DNA of 64,000 bases from Gambelia wislizenii (taxonomy: Eukaryota; Chordata; Lepidosauria; Squamata; Crotaphytidae). The stretch is from the NCBI GenBank assembly GCA_030847615.1, contig JAUMIR010000005.1, positions 170,218,596-170,282,595 of the forward strand. Direction: 5' to 3'. The position numbers and the translations under genes are program-made. The notes below the pieces were generated by a model. That model was not told the origin of the DNA. It did no database searches and saw nothing but the letters and a program-made list of their open reading frames with translations. Of the stretch, positions 1 to 11,020 are shown piece by piece (positions within the stretch are counted from its first letter, which is position 1; each line of letters opens with the position of its first letter).

Positions 1-100
1 ATAGTGATAGCACAAAAATCATGATTTGGAGGGCATGTCTCCATTTCACCAGTACAGTTGTGGCCCAGACCTGTGCAAGCTTCACATTGCAGAGCAGTCC
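1..100 (-). CDS. Phospholipase A2 inhibitor gamma-like gene, exon 2 (partial, runs off left edge)
   Basis: On the minus strand a tag acceptor opens an exon that reads about 33 residues without a stop to the window edge. It begins LQCEACTGLGHNC and goes on to a CPPNHDFC segment. This cysteine pattern is the start of a three-finger (Ly6/uPAR) domain as found in gamma-type PLA2 inhibitors, secreted proteins that bind and neutralise PLA2 enzymes. The exon starts in phase 1, which fits the signal-peptide exon at 6572-6623. The remaining fingers and the second domain lie outside the window. Another secreted Ly6/uPAR protein (PINLYP-like) is possible. The fold is seen; the exact family member is inferred. 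Confidence 0.75.
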
Positions 101-2479
101 CTAAGGATGAAAAAAGAAAAGAAAAATAGGAGGAAGGAGACAAAGGTAATGTCATAACTGATTTTTCAATTTCTATCTACTGAAATGCTTTTCAGGGAGG
201 GAAAGGCTGATTCTAAACAGCTGGGGACTAAGTTCCTTCTGTAGCCTCACATCTATTTTACTGAACTAGAAACTTGTCTGACAGGATGAAAAATCATACC
301 CATAGTTAACTCTGAAGTATTATGGGTGTGTATATAGTTATGTTTACAAGATATGGGAGGAAAAGCAGACCAGATTTATACTCCTAACATCTTAATTAAC
401 ATCAAATTACACAACTGTGCCAGCACCAGGTTTTGAAGGGCACTTGGGTAAAACACAATCAATGTACCCCTTTCTCTTATTCAACCTGGCTTTTTACCAA
501 CTTGGTTGCCAGCTGCTCCTCCTCTTCCTTTTTTCCTGAATCTCTGCTTGCATTTAGAGGACAAGCAGACATGCAGAAAATGACATCTACAGCTTCTTAT
601 GCATAATATCCTTGTTGCCTGGGCCACAGAGAGAGGCAGGTAAATAAGCAGATTGTAGTGGTGAAGAGGAGAAACAGGTGCACAGGGATCTTGGCACTGG
701 GTTCTCAGCAGATGTCCAATCATGCCAAATCTTGGTGTTTGCCTTGCTTAACAAGCTACCAGAAATCCCCTTGGACTGATCAAGGTGGCCTCTGGGTGAG
801 AGAAGAGCAGTTAGGCATAGTGACATCATGCCTGGGTCCAGTGGCTGGCAACAGCACCTCCCTCCATGTTCCAATTGCCACTGCTGTAGCTTCTGAGGAA
901 GAGAAGAGCAGCCAAGCACAGCTCCACCCTGTCTGGGCCCAGCATCTAGTGAGAGCCCCTGCTACCATACCAACTGGTACTACTGTGGCTCCTGAGTGAG
1001 AAGAAAAAGCAGTTCGTAACTGCTGAACTTAATTCCTACCTCACCATCCGCTTTTCCTTGTGCCACAAGTTGTAAGCCTGAGGGCAAGGAACAGTCAAAC
1101 TAACTAAATGTAAGCCACTCTTAGAACCTTTGTTGTTGAAGGGTGATGCATACACACTCTAAATAAATAAATAAATAAATGGAAAAGAGGTAAAATTGGA
1201 CCTACTGACAGATTTCAGTTGATTTGCAGTACATTAGCAAGAATTTCTGACTCCCCATTGTTTAACAACAGAAAAATCCGCCCCCCCCCCACTTACACTA
1301 CTTTCATAAAGAAAGCTTGGAGTAATGAGCAGTAGATTTTTGAGTGGAATAACTGTGGTTCTGATCCTATTCTATGATATGAAACAAATCCCTGGGCTCA
1401 GTATTATTCATTCCAGGTGAAATTTCTTTGGCAGTAGGATTCCAATGAGGGATCTTGAAAATTTCAGTGAAAGGAAAGCATCTTGAGACACTACTTTTGA
1501 TTTTCATCAATCTTCAACGAGATTAGAGATGAATCCTACTACCTGCCTGATGAATCGGGTGCTAAGTTGACTTGCTTAGAGCAAACATGACCAAACAACA
1601 TAGCCTGTTGATCTGGTTCATAGACCTGTTCAGCATTAACTAAGAAACATCCTAGCTGGCTTTGGGTGAGTCATGCTTTCTAAGCTTGAATTACCCCACG
1701 AGATTGCTCACATACTTTTCTCTAAAGCTTAAAATATAGCCAATAATTTTTGCAGGAAAAAAAAATGGAATCCTGAGACCAGTAATATTGTGTAAATTAG
1801 AAAAAAATGGTACAAACCTTCACAATTTATTCTGTTTTTCTTGAAAAGAAACAACAAAAAGATATGTAGAACCATGAACTCCTATGCCTATCCCCTTTTC
1901 TGGCTTCTATGATGTTGTTAGGCATCATCTATATACAAGTGTCAAGTTTATCTTTGCAACTGTAAACCAAAGAAACACATCTAGACAGGCAGGCAGGCAG
2001 AGCTCAGACTGTCAGATGTGAACTCAGTCTTACAAATGATGTTGCAAGCCTCTAATACCTCAGGCTGACAACATCATCCTCCCAGGTCATTGTGTCAGGC
2101 AGTCAGATACAGAGCAAAATAATCCAAAATAGTCCAATAATAATAAATCCAGATTATTTGTGGGTCAAAGCCAATAGAGGTAATGTCCCTTCAGATTTTG
2201 TTGCATGTCAACTCCCATCAGCCCTAATAAATGAATTAGTAAGGTATCAATTAATCATTATCAATTATTTGCTTATTAGTTTCAATGGTGAGGGATAATG
2301 ATATATGGAGGGCATTGGGTGCTGGTGGCAGTGCTTCAAGAGTAGGATTTAGCACCATGGATAGTTCTTTTGTTTAAACTCTCAAATGGATTCACTGCCT
2401 CATTGACATGGAGGCCACCAGCTTGCCACAGCTGGATAGCCAAATGTCCCCCATCCCTGTATTAAAGTATCATCTAGAT
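101..2479. other. Intron of the PLA2 inhibitor-like gene; few recognisable features
   Basis: No coding exon was found. The overlapping open frames at 481-999 lie on both strands in a low-complexity CT/GA-biased stretch and resemble no family. A LINE or SINE 3' tail is seen near 1108-1181, with the phrase gtaagccactc followed by an AAAT microsatellite. Confidence 0.5.
1108..1181 (+). repeat. 3' tail of a LINE/SINE with (AAAT)n
   Basis: The phrase taagccactct followed by a run of AAAT units matches the 3' ends seen again near 18430 and, in reverse, 50760. Such tails end CR1/L2-type LINEs and dependent SINEs in reptiles. Confidence 0.5.
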
Positions 2480-2818
2480 CAGTGGTTCTCAACCTTTAGT
2501 CCACCAGATGTTTTGGATTTCAACACACAGAAGTCCCATCCAGGGTAGCCTATGATCAGAGATTCTGGGAGATCAAATCCAACTCATCTGGAAGGCCAAA
2601 CGTTGAGAGCCACTGCTCTGGATAATTACACTGCCCTGGACAGTGGGAAAACAATGGAAGGAACACCTATGTGTCATTAATTCATTTGACCATTCCATCC
2701 AAGTGCACTTTTACACAGATGCTTATATTAAAACCTATTATGATTATTTTGATGATTGCATTGAAACTAATAAATAGATAATAAGCTAATAATTGATAAT
2801 GATTAATTAATACCTTAC
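2239..2818. repeat. AT-rich inverted repeat pair (arms 2239-2287 and 2757-2818)
   Basis: The left arm (aaggtatcaattaatcatta and onward) is repeated in reverse complement in the right arm (from cattgaaactaataaatag to ataccttac), with small insertions. The 470 bp between the arms holds a separate hAT-like MITE at 2480-2615. This could be a foldback element later split by that MITE. Confidence 0.5.
2480..2615 (+). mobile_element. hAT-like MITE
   Basis: It starts cagtggttctcaaccttt and ends with the near-complement aacgttgagagccactg. Flanking octamers atctagat and ctctggat look like a decayed 8 bp target duplication, as expected for hAT elements. Confidence 0.65.
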
Positions 2819-2869
2819 TAATTAATTTATTACTATTTGCCAATGATTTACCAATTAATATCTTGCTAA

Positions 2870-4180
2870 TTACTAATATCTTATGACAGCAGGGCCTTGC
2901 ACTGAAACAAGATGAGATCAATAAGAAGAAAACACATTCTATGGACCTGAGTTTAAAACTCATGCCCAAACCACAGGAGCAGTAAGTACATACCTTAGCT
3001 ACACACTATCTTTTGTGCAATTTCCTTTATTTTTTAGATCACATGCATGATAACCCATCCATTTCCAGGGGATCAAATGAAGACATTCCCAAATAAGAAT
3101 TCTGTTCCCCCTCCATGAAATTTTCCTTCAGTCCCCAAATTTCTAGCATTGTGAGGAGTGAAATTTTAATAATAATAAATACCTAAATTTAATAATCATA
3201 AATACCTAAATCCTCTATTTACTGTGTTCCATTCCCTTGATAACTTTGGGTGCCTCATTTCTTTCGATGCCTAAACTGTATTTCTAAATGTTCAATACTT
3301 GGGACTGGGCAACTGAAGGAACATTTCATTGGTGTGTGTGTTGTATTATTTGGAGTAACAATTCCTTCATTTTGCCAAACATCCCATAGCTACATCCCTG
3401 CCAGCTCCTAGGAGACACAGCAATAAATGTAATGATGGTAATCACTTTGGCTTTTACTTTTCTCAGACATCTGCTCTAGTGCAGAAGATCTGGATTTTGT
3501 AGCCTCTAAGTAATTAAGAACATTTTAAAAAGAAAGTCCTGTCAGATCTATAGGGCTCACCTTGCCAGTGAATAGAATGTAGTTAGCCAACTTAGGTTGC
3601 TAATTTGAGGTGTCATGAAAGGGCAACAAAACATTCAGAAATTGAATTTTGAATCCTTGTATTTTGATTGCTAAGGAGGCGAGTGAGATGCTTGTGTCAT
3701 TTTTGGCACTACTTGCCAAAATAATTGGAATTGCCTTGGTGTTATGCAACTTGATTTGGGGAGTATAGCATGGGGACACAATTTGTTGCTCTGGTTTGGG
3801 ACTCATCTTGGTTAGCCTTTCATTGCATACATTTGCGAGCTCTTTTGTGTCTGCTTCTGACAGTTTGTTCCTGCATTCAGTTCCAAACATTTCCTGGTGC
3901 TTGCTGTATGTAGCTGGTTCAGTGGCGGATGGGTGGAGATCCATTCTCCACAATCTCCTCCCCTTTCTACTCTTCTTTGTTAGCCTCCCGCTTCCTTGCT
4001 TCCAAACGCCTGTTTTGAAATTGGAGGTGTTTAAAAAACAGAACTCAGGCACTTTAGCATAAGAAAATGTCTTGAGCCAGAATTCCATCTAGTCCACTAT
4101 CTGGCTTCCTATAACTGGCTAACCATTTGTCTTTGGGAAGTCCACAAATTGGAAATAATAAATCTTCTCAGTGCCAGTTA
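2870..4180. other. Intronic stretch, no gene recognised
   Basis: Simple AT-rich sequence near 3160-3215. The only long open frame is a 162-codon one on the minus strand (3600-4088), without recognisable domains or splice context. Confidence 0.5.
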
Positions 4181-4184
4181 GACG

Positions 4185-5245
4185 CTAGTTATTGTCGCAG
4201 AGCATCCCGGGACTTCTTGATCCTGTATTCTTCCCTCACTGTTTACAAGATTTTTGTCTCTCTTTTGTTTACACGACATAACATCCCGTGATATGTCTCT
4301 TCTCCCACTACATACTACCCTGTTTTTGTTTTGTTTACATGTGTTTATGGTCCCGGGATTTTTTTTTAGCTGTCAATCAAGGATGCAATTATTTGTTTTT
4401 TCACAACCTCGGTGATGTACTTCCTTCAGACTTTCCCACCATGAGCAATGCTATTGGCTGGCACAAATGTTTGTTCAAGCTTCTTCATTGGTAAGAGAAG
4501 GAGGGTGTAGGCAACCCCCCTCTGCACAATTTGATTTTAGAAAAACCCTGCTCAAATAATGTTAAACTCCAAGTAAAAGGAGAATGCCAGTACAGGCACA
4601 CAAGCCATTTTAAAAGCCAAACCTCGGTTGGTGCTGGTGACGGTGAGAGAAGTCAAAAGCAGAGCCGAGTAGAGCCCCAGTGTGCGCGCACACACAAGCC
4701 CTGAGCTGAGTATGCTCTCAGCTGGGAAGCCGAGTGCAGGGGATGAGGCTGAGGCAGGGAGGGATTGAATGAGGCGATCAGGAGCATACAGGCTTGCAGT
4801 GTGACTGTGCCTTTGAAATTTAAACCCACCACGCAGGGGAGGGACAGGTTGAAGCTGAAGGCTTTGCAGTGTAAAAATCCATTGAACAGGCTGACTTAGT
4901 GCACAGACAGACAGACACACAAACCTTCGTGCAGCTGGAAGGGAAGCCTTTGTTTTCAGCTGGTGAGGCTGAATCTATTGAACGGGTGACTGAGCCTTCC
5001 TTCTCTGAGCCCACCCCCGGTCACCATTTCCAGTCATCACCTAGTACCGAGATATCATATCCCTGACTGTTTACATGTCTGATTTTCCAAATCCTCCCAT
5101 GACTTTTTAAAAAATCATTACAAACTGCGGGATGGAAAATCCTGCTGGTTGAGGGATAAAAGGTGCCCCCCCTTCCCAAAAGCTCGGGATCGTCACTATG
5201 TAGATGTAAACAACCAGGGTTCGACACGAATTCTTCCCACTACAT
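4185..5245 (+). mobile_element. DNA transposon, copy A of a two-copy family
   Basis: Both ends match the element at 39633-41545 in the opposite orientation. The left end shares the segment tgtcaatcaaggatgcaatt through cttcattgg (4370-4494). The right end (about 5036-5245) shares tgacgatc followed by the G-run block and the tttttaaaaa block. The middle (about 4500-5030) is unrelated to copy B and GC-richer. The family is not named with certainty; copy B carries a Myb/SANT-like remnant, typical of PIF/Harbinger-type elements. Confidence 0.55.
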
Positions 5246-5249
5246 TTTC

Positions 5250-6571
5250 ATCATATAAATGGCACCCTCAACTCTTGCCAACTCCCCCCACAGGTGCTAT
5301 TTAGTGTCTCACTGCCTCTGAATATGGCCATTCTGTTCATCCATTGATGGCTCAAGTTTCCATATATATTAAATAAAATTTAAATAGTTGAAAAGGTTCA
5401 CAAAAATTGTGTGAGACACTGCCAAATGTTTGAAGACAGGGAGAGCAGGAAGAAATACATTAACCTGCTTTCATCACTTTTTAAGTAATATATGATGAAA
5501 TGAGAGCTCTACAACAACTAGACCTTGGAATCACCAAATAGAAAACACTAAAAATAAAATATAGTCTTGAGGGGAGAGTTCTTAGAAGTGCAGACAGGCA
5601 AAGAAAACTATTGCCTCTTATGACTAGTTTCATCACAAAATATGTATCTAGTAGGTCTCATTATACTTGTGTGACTACATTTTTACAATGTAAGCGTGTA
5701 GGCGATGCTTTCACAATATATTTGGATTACACAGCAATCCAAATACCATTATGGAGGGAGTGGGCAGAGATATCATATTATCCCACCAACAAACTTTGGG
5801 TTAAAAGGCCTTTAGAATAATTTCAGTTTTCAGAAGACATTCTTCCAGAGATGTTTTTAATGGGGTGAGGGATTTGGTTTCATTTACCAATGGGAACAAT
5901 ATAAGCTATGTCTCTCACAGGTTTCTATAGCTGATATAAATGGTAGAAGGATGAACACTTCAGAAATGGAGAACAGTCACTTTCAGAAATGAGGAGATTA
6001 CATTCTCTCTCTCTCTCTCAATCACATACATACACACAGCATCCTGCCCATCTGGTGCTTACATACTATTCACACAGGTTGACAGCAACTTAAACCAACT
6101 ACAAAATGCAATATAATTCTTAGCAACAGCCAAAAATATAATAGAATAGAAAACAGAGAAAGATACAATACACAAAAGAGAGGCATTACATAAAAACATG
6201 TGTGTATCTCTGATAACATAAACAGCTTTCTAAACAGGATGGGTTTTGCCCTCTAGCAAAATACCATTAAGAAAGAGGACAAGCCAAACATCTCAGGGTA
6301 AAGAGTTCTGTGATTAGGAAGCACAGAACTATAATATTCTGAAATATTATCCAGAAAGATACTGAAGACTATGATGTTCTGGAAGGAGAATAGATCTTTA
6401 TGATGAAGTGCATAAATTAAAACTACTACCGGTATGTAATTAGTTCCATACTTCTTAAGTACATGCACACATGCAGTTACACACCCACCCACCATGGGGG
6501 AAGCTTATATAGGACACCACTTTGCCCATACCACCATATAGATTGCCATCATCATAGAATGAGATACTCAC
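5250..6571. other. Intronic stretch with a short CT microsatellite
   Basis: No exon or named repeat recognised apart from (CT)n near 6004-6020. Confidence 0.5.
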
Positions 6572-6623
6572 CTCTGGCTAGGAAGCCTAAGAAGAGGCCA
6601 ATGCTAAGGGAAACCTGCATCAT
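6572..6623 (-). CDS. Phospholipase A2 inhibitor gamma-like gene, exon 1 (signal peptide)
   Basis: This short exon starts with a double ATG (6623 or 6620) and encodes MMQVSLSIGLFLGFLAR plus one base, then a consensus donor GAG|GTGAGT. The peptide is a typical signal sequence: short N-region, hydrophobic SIGLFLGFL core, small residues before cleavage. It ends in phase 1 and joins in frame to the acceptor at position 100, placing a Gly-Thr-Ala linker before the LQCEAC start of the mature domain. Known gamma inhibitors have the same layout, a signal ending in a residue pair like Arg-Gly just before the first cysteine. The upstream minus strand holds an AT-rich TATATTA stretch that could be a promoter. 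The intron to exon 2 would be about 6.5 kb. The pairing is inferred from phase, strand and content. Confidence 0.6.
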
Positions 6624-6903
6624 GGCTGATTGTGAATTGGGTTAAGCATCTGATGTGGCTAGTTCCTCTGCTGGCAATTATAGTAATATAAACAATTATT
6701 GCAAATGAAGGAGGAGCGTTCAAAGCATCATTCCTCCTCATGGCCACACAACTGGAGAAGAAGTTGTGCAATAATGGTTTCTTTGTATTTACATTTCTGT
6801 TTTGCTTTTTCTTTAAAGTTCTAGAAGTTGTGCATTCTGCACATTCTCCCATGTTATCCACAGAACAGCCCTGAAAGATAACTTACACTGAGAGGGCGTA
6901 GTG

Positions 6904-6929
6904 ACTGGATGACCCTTAGGTCATCCAGT
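6904..6929. repeat. Perfect 11 bp stem hairpin
   Basis: ACTGGATGACC and GGTCATCCAGT are separated by four bases (CTTA). No flanking gene uses it in an obvious way. Confidence 0.6.
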
Positions 6930-7755
6930 GAGATTCTTAGCCAAAGAGGAATTTTGAAATGACACAACTGAATCCAGTAGTAGTGAGTGGCTTCAGTGTT
7001 GGTGGCATGGCGAATCTTCTCTGAAAATTAGTTTAAACTTTCAAAGAGCTATCCCAAAAACTGAAACTTATCCCCAGAATAGGTTCAGCATGGTGGATAG
7101 CCTTTTAAAGTTCAAACTAACATTCAGAACAGATTAGTCGCCTTACTGACATAGAAGTCTATTCTGTTCACATGTTAGGTTGTATTAAAATATAGGTGCC
7201 AGGATCTGTTATAAATTGTGCCAGGAATAAAAATACAGACTCTGTTTCTCCTAAACCCATCAACAGGGACACTGATGCTAATAAAAACCTGGTAGCTCCA
7301 ACAAACAATAGGTATGCCTGGGCACAATGAAAAAGGATGGTCTATGGTTAAGGAAACAGAACTAAGTTAGCCTCAGACTTGCCAGCTCCCCCTGCCCCAC
7401 CCCAGTTCTCCACAAGGAGACTGGAAGCCTGTGTTTCATTGTTTACTAGCTTCAGTTTATCATAACATCCAAGCCCTAAGCTTTGTAAATTTGTAACCAT
7501 GATTTATTGGAACAAGTCCACTTCATAAACCATGGTCTGAAAGTTGTCACCATAGTTTGTCTGGATTCAGATACAGTACTAAACTGCAGAAGCTTCCAAT
7601 CTCTCTTCATGGTTGTGCAGGTACCAGAAGAAGGGAGCAGGGAGAAGTGAAAGACTGAAGCTCACCTAAATTCATTCCTGTGAGGATTTTTAAAAGGCTA
7701 TGGCAGCTTCCTGTTTCCTGATGCTCAACTCACATATCTCCCTTGTTACTTACAC

Positions 7756-7891
7756 CAGTGGTTCCTGATCTGGGGTCCCTAGATGTTGTTGGGCTGCAAC
7801 TCCCAGAAGCCCCAGGCAGCATAGCTATGGGTCAGGGTTTCTGGGAATTGTGGTCTAACAACATCTGGCAACCCAAGTTTTGAAATCCCTG
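7756..7891 (+). mobile_element. hAT-like MITE
   Basis: It begins cagtggttcctgatctgggg and ends with a rough complement (ttttgaaatccctg). The inner inverted pieces are gatgttgttgggctgcaact and the gtctaacaacatc side. Same general family as 2480-2615. Confidence 0.55.
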
Positions 7892-9370
7892 CTCTACATA
7901 CATTTATTAAAGGTGTGTGGACTTTACCTTTGCACACTGGCATTACATAAATATTCTTCCTGAACTGTGCGTACCAGTCTGGATGTTAAAGGACTGGGTG
8001 CAAAGACCAATGAGTCACCACACTCGCTTCCTTTTAAGCCCACAAGGCAAGGACAGATAAACAAGACTTCCCAAATACCAGATTCTTCTGCCTCCTACAT
8101 TTCTCTTCTCTACTCAACAGGAAATCTGTCTCTGATTGGCCTCTCCCTCCTAAAGCATGTTTCATTATTAACAGGGATGGGAGAGCTCTATTTGGTCCTG
8201 AGAAGCTACAAGATCCCAGTCTTTAAAGTGTGAGAGCCTCTGCATTAAAACAGCTAATGTATTTTACTGCCTTTGTCCTCAGTCACTTCATGGCTAAGAA
8301 CAGGGGCAGCCTTTAACTCCATCACCCATCCTTCGTACTTCTACCACCATCTTTGATCTTATGACTGTGCTCCATCCTCATGCTAAATGCTTCAGGAGCT
8401 TCTTGCTCTCTCTATTCCTACTATTTTTTCTGACACTGTGGATTTCCAGTGGAGCCAAGGCTTTAATCCACTCTTCCATTAATTCAGTTTGCAGTCTTTA
8501 CAGAAGGACCCCAACTGTTTTTTATTTTGAGGAATCCATATGTGGTTTCCCATTTTTGCATGCTTTATGTTGATTGGGGCTCATTTCTGTCCTGTCAACG
8601 TTGTTTCTATCTATCTGCAGCTTTTTTTAAAAAAATAGGAAAATCTGCGAGGGAGGAAGAGACTCTCTTGTCTGTACAAGGTATGTTATCCAGCTCCTGT
8701 TTCTGCTGCCTCTTCAGTGACTGTCTTCTCCTGGGGCCTATTGACCAGCTTCTCATTGACTCTTGGCAGATTCAAATCCAGGTATTGCCCTCCCATATCC
8801 AGCTGTGTATTTTTGGGGGCTGAGGGTATAAAGCCCAGGCCAGTACTGGCTCAACACCTTTTTGATTGACATTTAGGACTTTTTCGGATGTTTAAAATAC
8901 AACACGAGCAGCCTCGCCACGTTGCAAGGCTGCAGCGCTGCAGGGCGTCCCTTTCGGATGATGCCTGTCCCTGCTGGTACTGTTGCGGTACCGCAGGGAC
9001 ATTTGAGTGTTATATTTAGCCGATTTTTACTCACGAAAGTTGAGTAAAAAGTTGATTTTTACTCACAAAAGTTGTGGATAATATGGAACCCTATTATTTT
9101 CAATGAGATGAACACCATAAGTTGACCATAGAATGGATAAGTGAAGCGATGGATACCAAAATTGTGGCTATGGGGGTTGACCTGTATGCAGTCCTTTGCC
9201 ACAACACAGTTACTCCCTCTTCTGCTGCCACCAGGTAGATGTCCTTATTTGTTAGGCCTTTCATTCCACAAATGAATCCACTTTCTGGTAGCGTGGTAAG
9301 GCTTTAGGTATGGAGTGGACAACAAATAACTGCAAGCCATAGCAATAAAAACTTTTTTAAAGGTTTACTA
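7892..9370. other. Intergenic stretch upstream of the PLA2 inhibitor gene
   Basis: No gene seen. A small CpG-containing patch at about 8880-9060 holds a strong hairpin (8967-9000: gtccctgctggtac then ggtaccgcagggac) and repeats of a tttttactcac phrase; it looks like part of a young DNA transposon. Confidence 0.45.
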
Positions 9371-9375
9371 ATCTA

Positions 9376-9436
9376 TGTCAGGAGTTGGTGACTGAACTCC
9401 ATTTTAAAATGGCCAAACAAACTGCATAGTCATGCT
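9376..9436 (+). mobile_element. Left piece of an older solo LTR, split by the copia array
   Basis: Starts TGTCAGGA directly after ATCTA (9371-9375). The right piece is 17062-17428 and ends TCCTGACA followed by ATCTA (17429-17433). The 8 bp terminal inverted repeat and perfect 5 bp target duplication define a solo LTR of about 428 bp. It shares its TGTCAGGA start with the inserted copia, so it may be a related family. The 3' end of this piece is the ATGCT target of the inner insertion. Confidence 0.8.
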
Positions 9437-9954
9437 CATCACGAAATGACATGGATGTGAGCACAAGATGGAGCTGTAAGCTTAATAGTCGAAGTAGTTA
9501 AGCTCCAGTGGCAGGTGTGTGTGTGAGTTAGCATTTGAGAGTATGTACACCTGAGATGCCTGATGTAACAGGCATTGTTTAACTGCCTATAAAAAGGAGA
9601 TGGGAATTATCTCCTGTGTGGGTTTGTTGTGGATGGTGGTTGGTGAAGCAGTTTGTTGGTTTGAGAGAGATTTATGAGTATTAGAGATGGCTGTCCTATA
9701 CTCTGTATATATATTGTAAATATACTGCAAACAAAGATTAAAGCCCTCAAGTTGAGTGAAAGCTGGCCTTGTTGCTGTCTTTATTTGGCAAGCCAGAGCT
9801 CAAGGCAGTGTGCTGGGGTGAAGGAATTTTTCCTTCTCAGCCTGAAGTCTTTTGCAGAAGTCTCTCCAGAAACTTTCTCCTTGGTGTCCTGTTGACGTGG
9901 AACAACTCTGCAGGTGGTCGTGGTGGACACAGCGCGTCTTTCTATGCCCCAACA
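9437..9954 (+). repeat. Copia LTR1 (5' LTR)
   Basis: 518 bp. The first bases are CATCACG instead of the TGTCAGG of the other two LTRs, so the canonical TG start is mutated. TATA box TATAAAAA at 9588 and an ATTAAA poly-A-type signal at 9737-9742. Ends CCAACA. It differs from LTR3 at about 27 positions (roughly 5 percent). Confidence 0.9.
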
Positions 9955-10301
9955 AGGGTTTTGGCCCCAGTGCCCGCGTGGACAATGCTTGAGAAGCTGT
10001 GGGAGATATAGTTCTGCAATTGGTGAGCTGTTTTGTGTTCCTGGAGGGCTGAAGAGAAAAGTCCTGGAAAGGAGTGATTTAAGTGTGTCTACTCAGGGAC
10101 TCTGCTCTTATCTGTTTGATTTGGGAAGCTAATTGTTTTGGGCAGCCTGTTTGGACTGTTATCAGTGTGTTTGTTTGCATCTGTTTAAGTCGCAGACTCA
10201 GTGCAAACATGGGAAACAGCAGTCAGGTTTGAAAAGCTGTCTGAGAAGAACTATGCTTCCTGGAAAATTTACATAGAGGCTTTGCTAATAAAGCAGGACT
10301 T

Positions 10302-10775
10302 ATGGGACTATGTAAAAAACAAACTGACCTTGCTAATGAGGATGAATTAATAGGTGATGAAAAAGCTAGAGCTTCCATTATTCTAGCTATAGAATCGAAT
10401 CAGCTGAATAAGAGGTCAGCGTTTGAAGTCTGGAAAGCTCTTGAGAATGTCAACCAACCAGCTGGAGCCTTGTCAAAAATGCTGTGTAGCAGAAAGCTGT
10501 ATTGTTGTAAACAGCAGGAAGGTGAATCCGTGCTTGTGCATTTAAAAAGGATGCAGGATAATTTTGCAGAGTGCAGCAAGCGTGGCATCCAAATAGAAGA
10601 AACCCTAAAAGCTTTTATACTCCTGAGTAGTCTAAACAGTAAATGGGAGTTTCTAATGTACAATCTCCAAGGAGTAGCCAAAGCTGATTTGAATGTCGAC
10701 CTCGTGGCATCCAGAATATTGGAAGAGGCACAGAGGAGAGACTCAGAGGAGAGCTTCAAGGGAGTGACCACCTGA
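10302..10775 (+). pseudogene. Copia Gag, copy 1 (frameshifted)
   Basis: This frame encodes the main part of a copia-type Gag (UBN2-like, with an ALENV-type helix region and a long basic-acidic helical stretch). The N-terminal part of the same protein lies in another frame upstream (about 10232-10313, with the typical KLSEKNYASW phrase). The switch falls at an A6 run (10314-10319). The frame ends at a TGA (10773-10775). Beyond that stop, still in this frame, is a zinc knuckle C-X2-C-X4-H-X4-C at 10848-10889, so the stop is a nonsense mutation within Gag. Every break is shared by copy 2. Confidence 0.85.
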
Positions 10776-11020
10776 AGGAGACAACCAACCAACCAATCCA
10801 CATCCTTGTTTGAGGAAGGGAGTGCTGCTGTCTGCAGAACACTGAGATGTTTTTCCTGTGGGGAGACCGGACATTTGATAAAGAACTGTCTTAAGATCTC
10901 TGCAGCAAAGAAAGGACAGAACTCACAAAGAAAAAAAAACACAAGCCCCAAGATGGGAGGGGGTTTGCTACTACTGTAGAGGGAGTTGTAAATGAGAAAA
11001 AGGACCAGTCTGTCTGGATT

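Noticed and set aside
481..999. Overlapping open frames on both strands
   Set aside because: Low-complexity, no splice sites, no family resemblance.
9674..10132. Several short plus-strand frames in the copia LTR and leader
   Set aside because: They lie in LTR and leader sequence and match no protein; repeated three times only because the LTR is.
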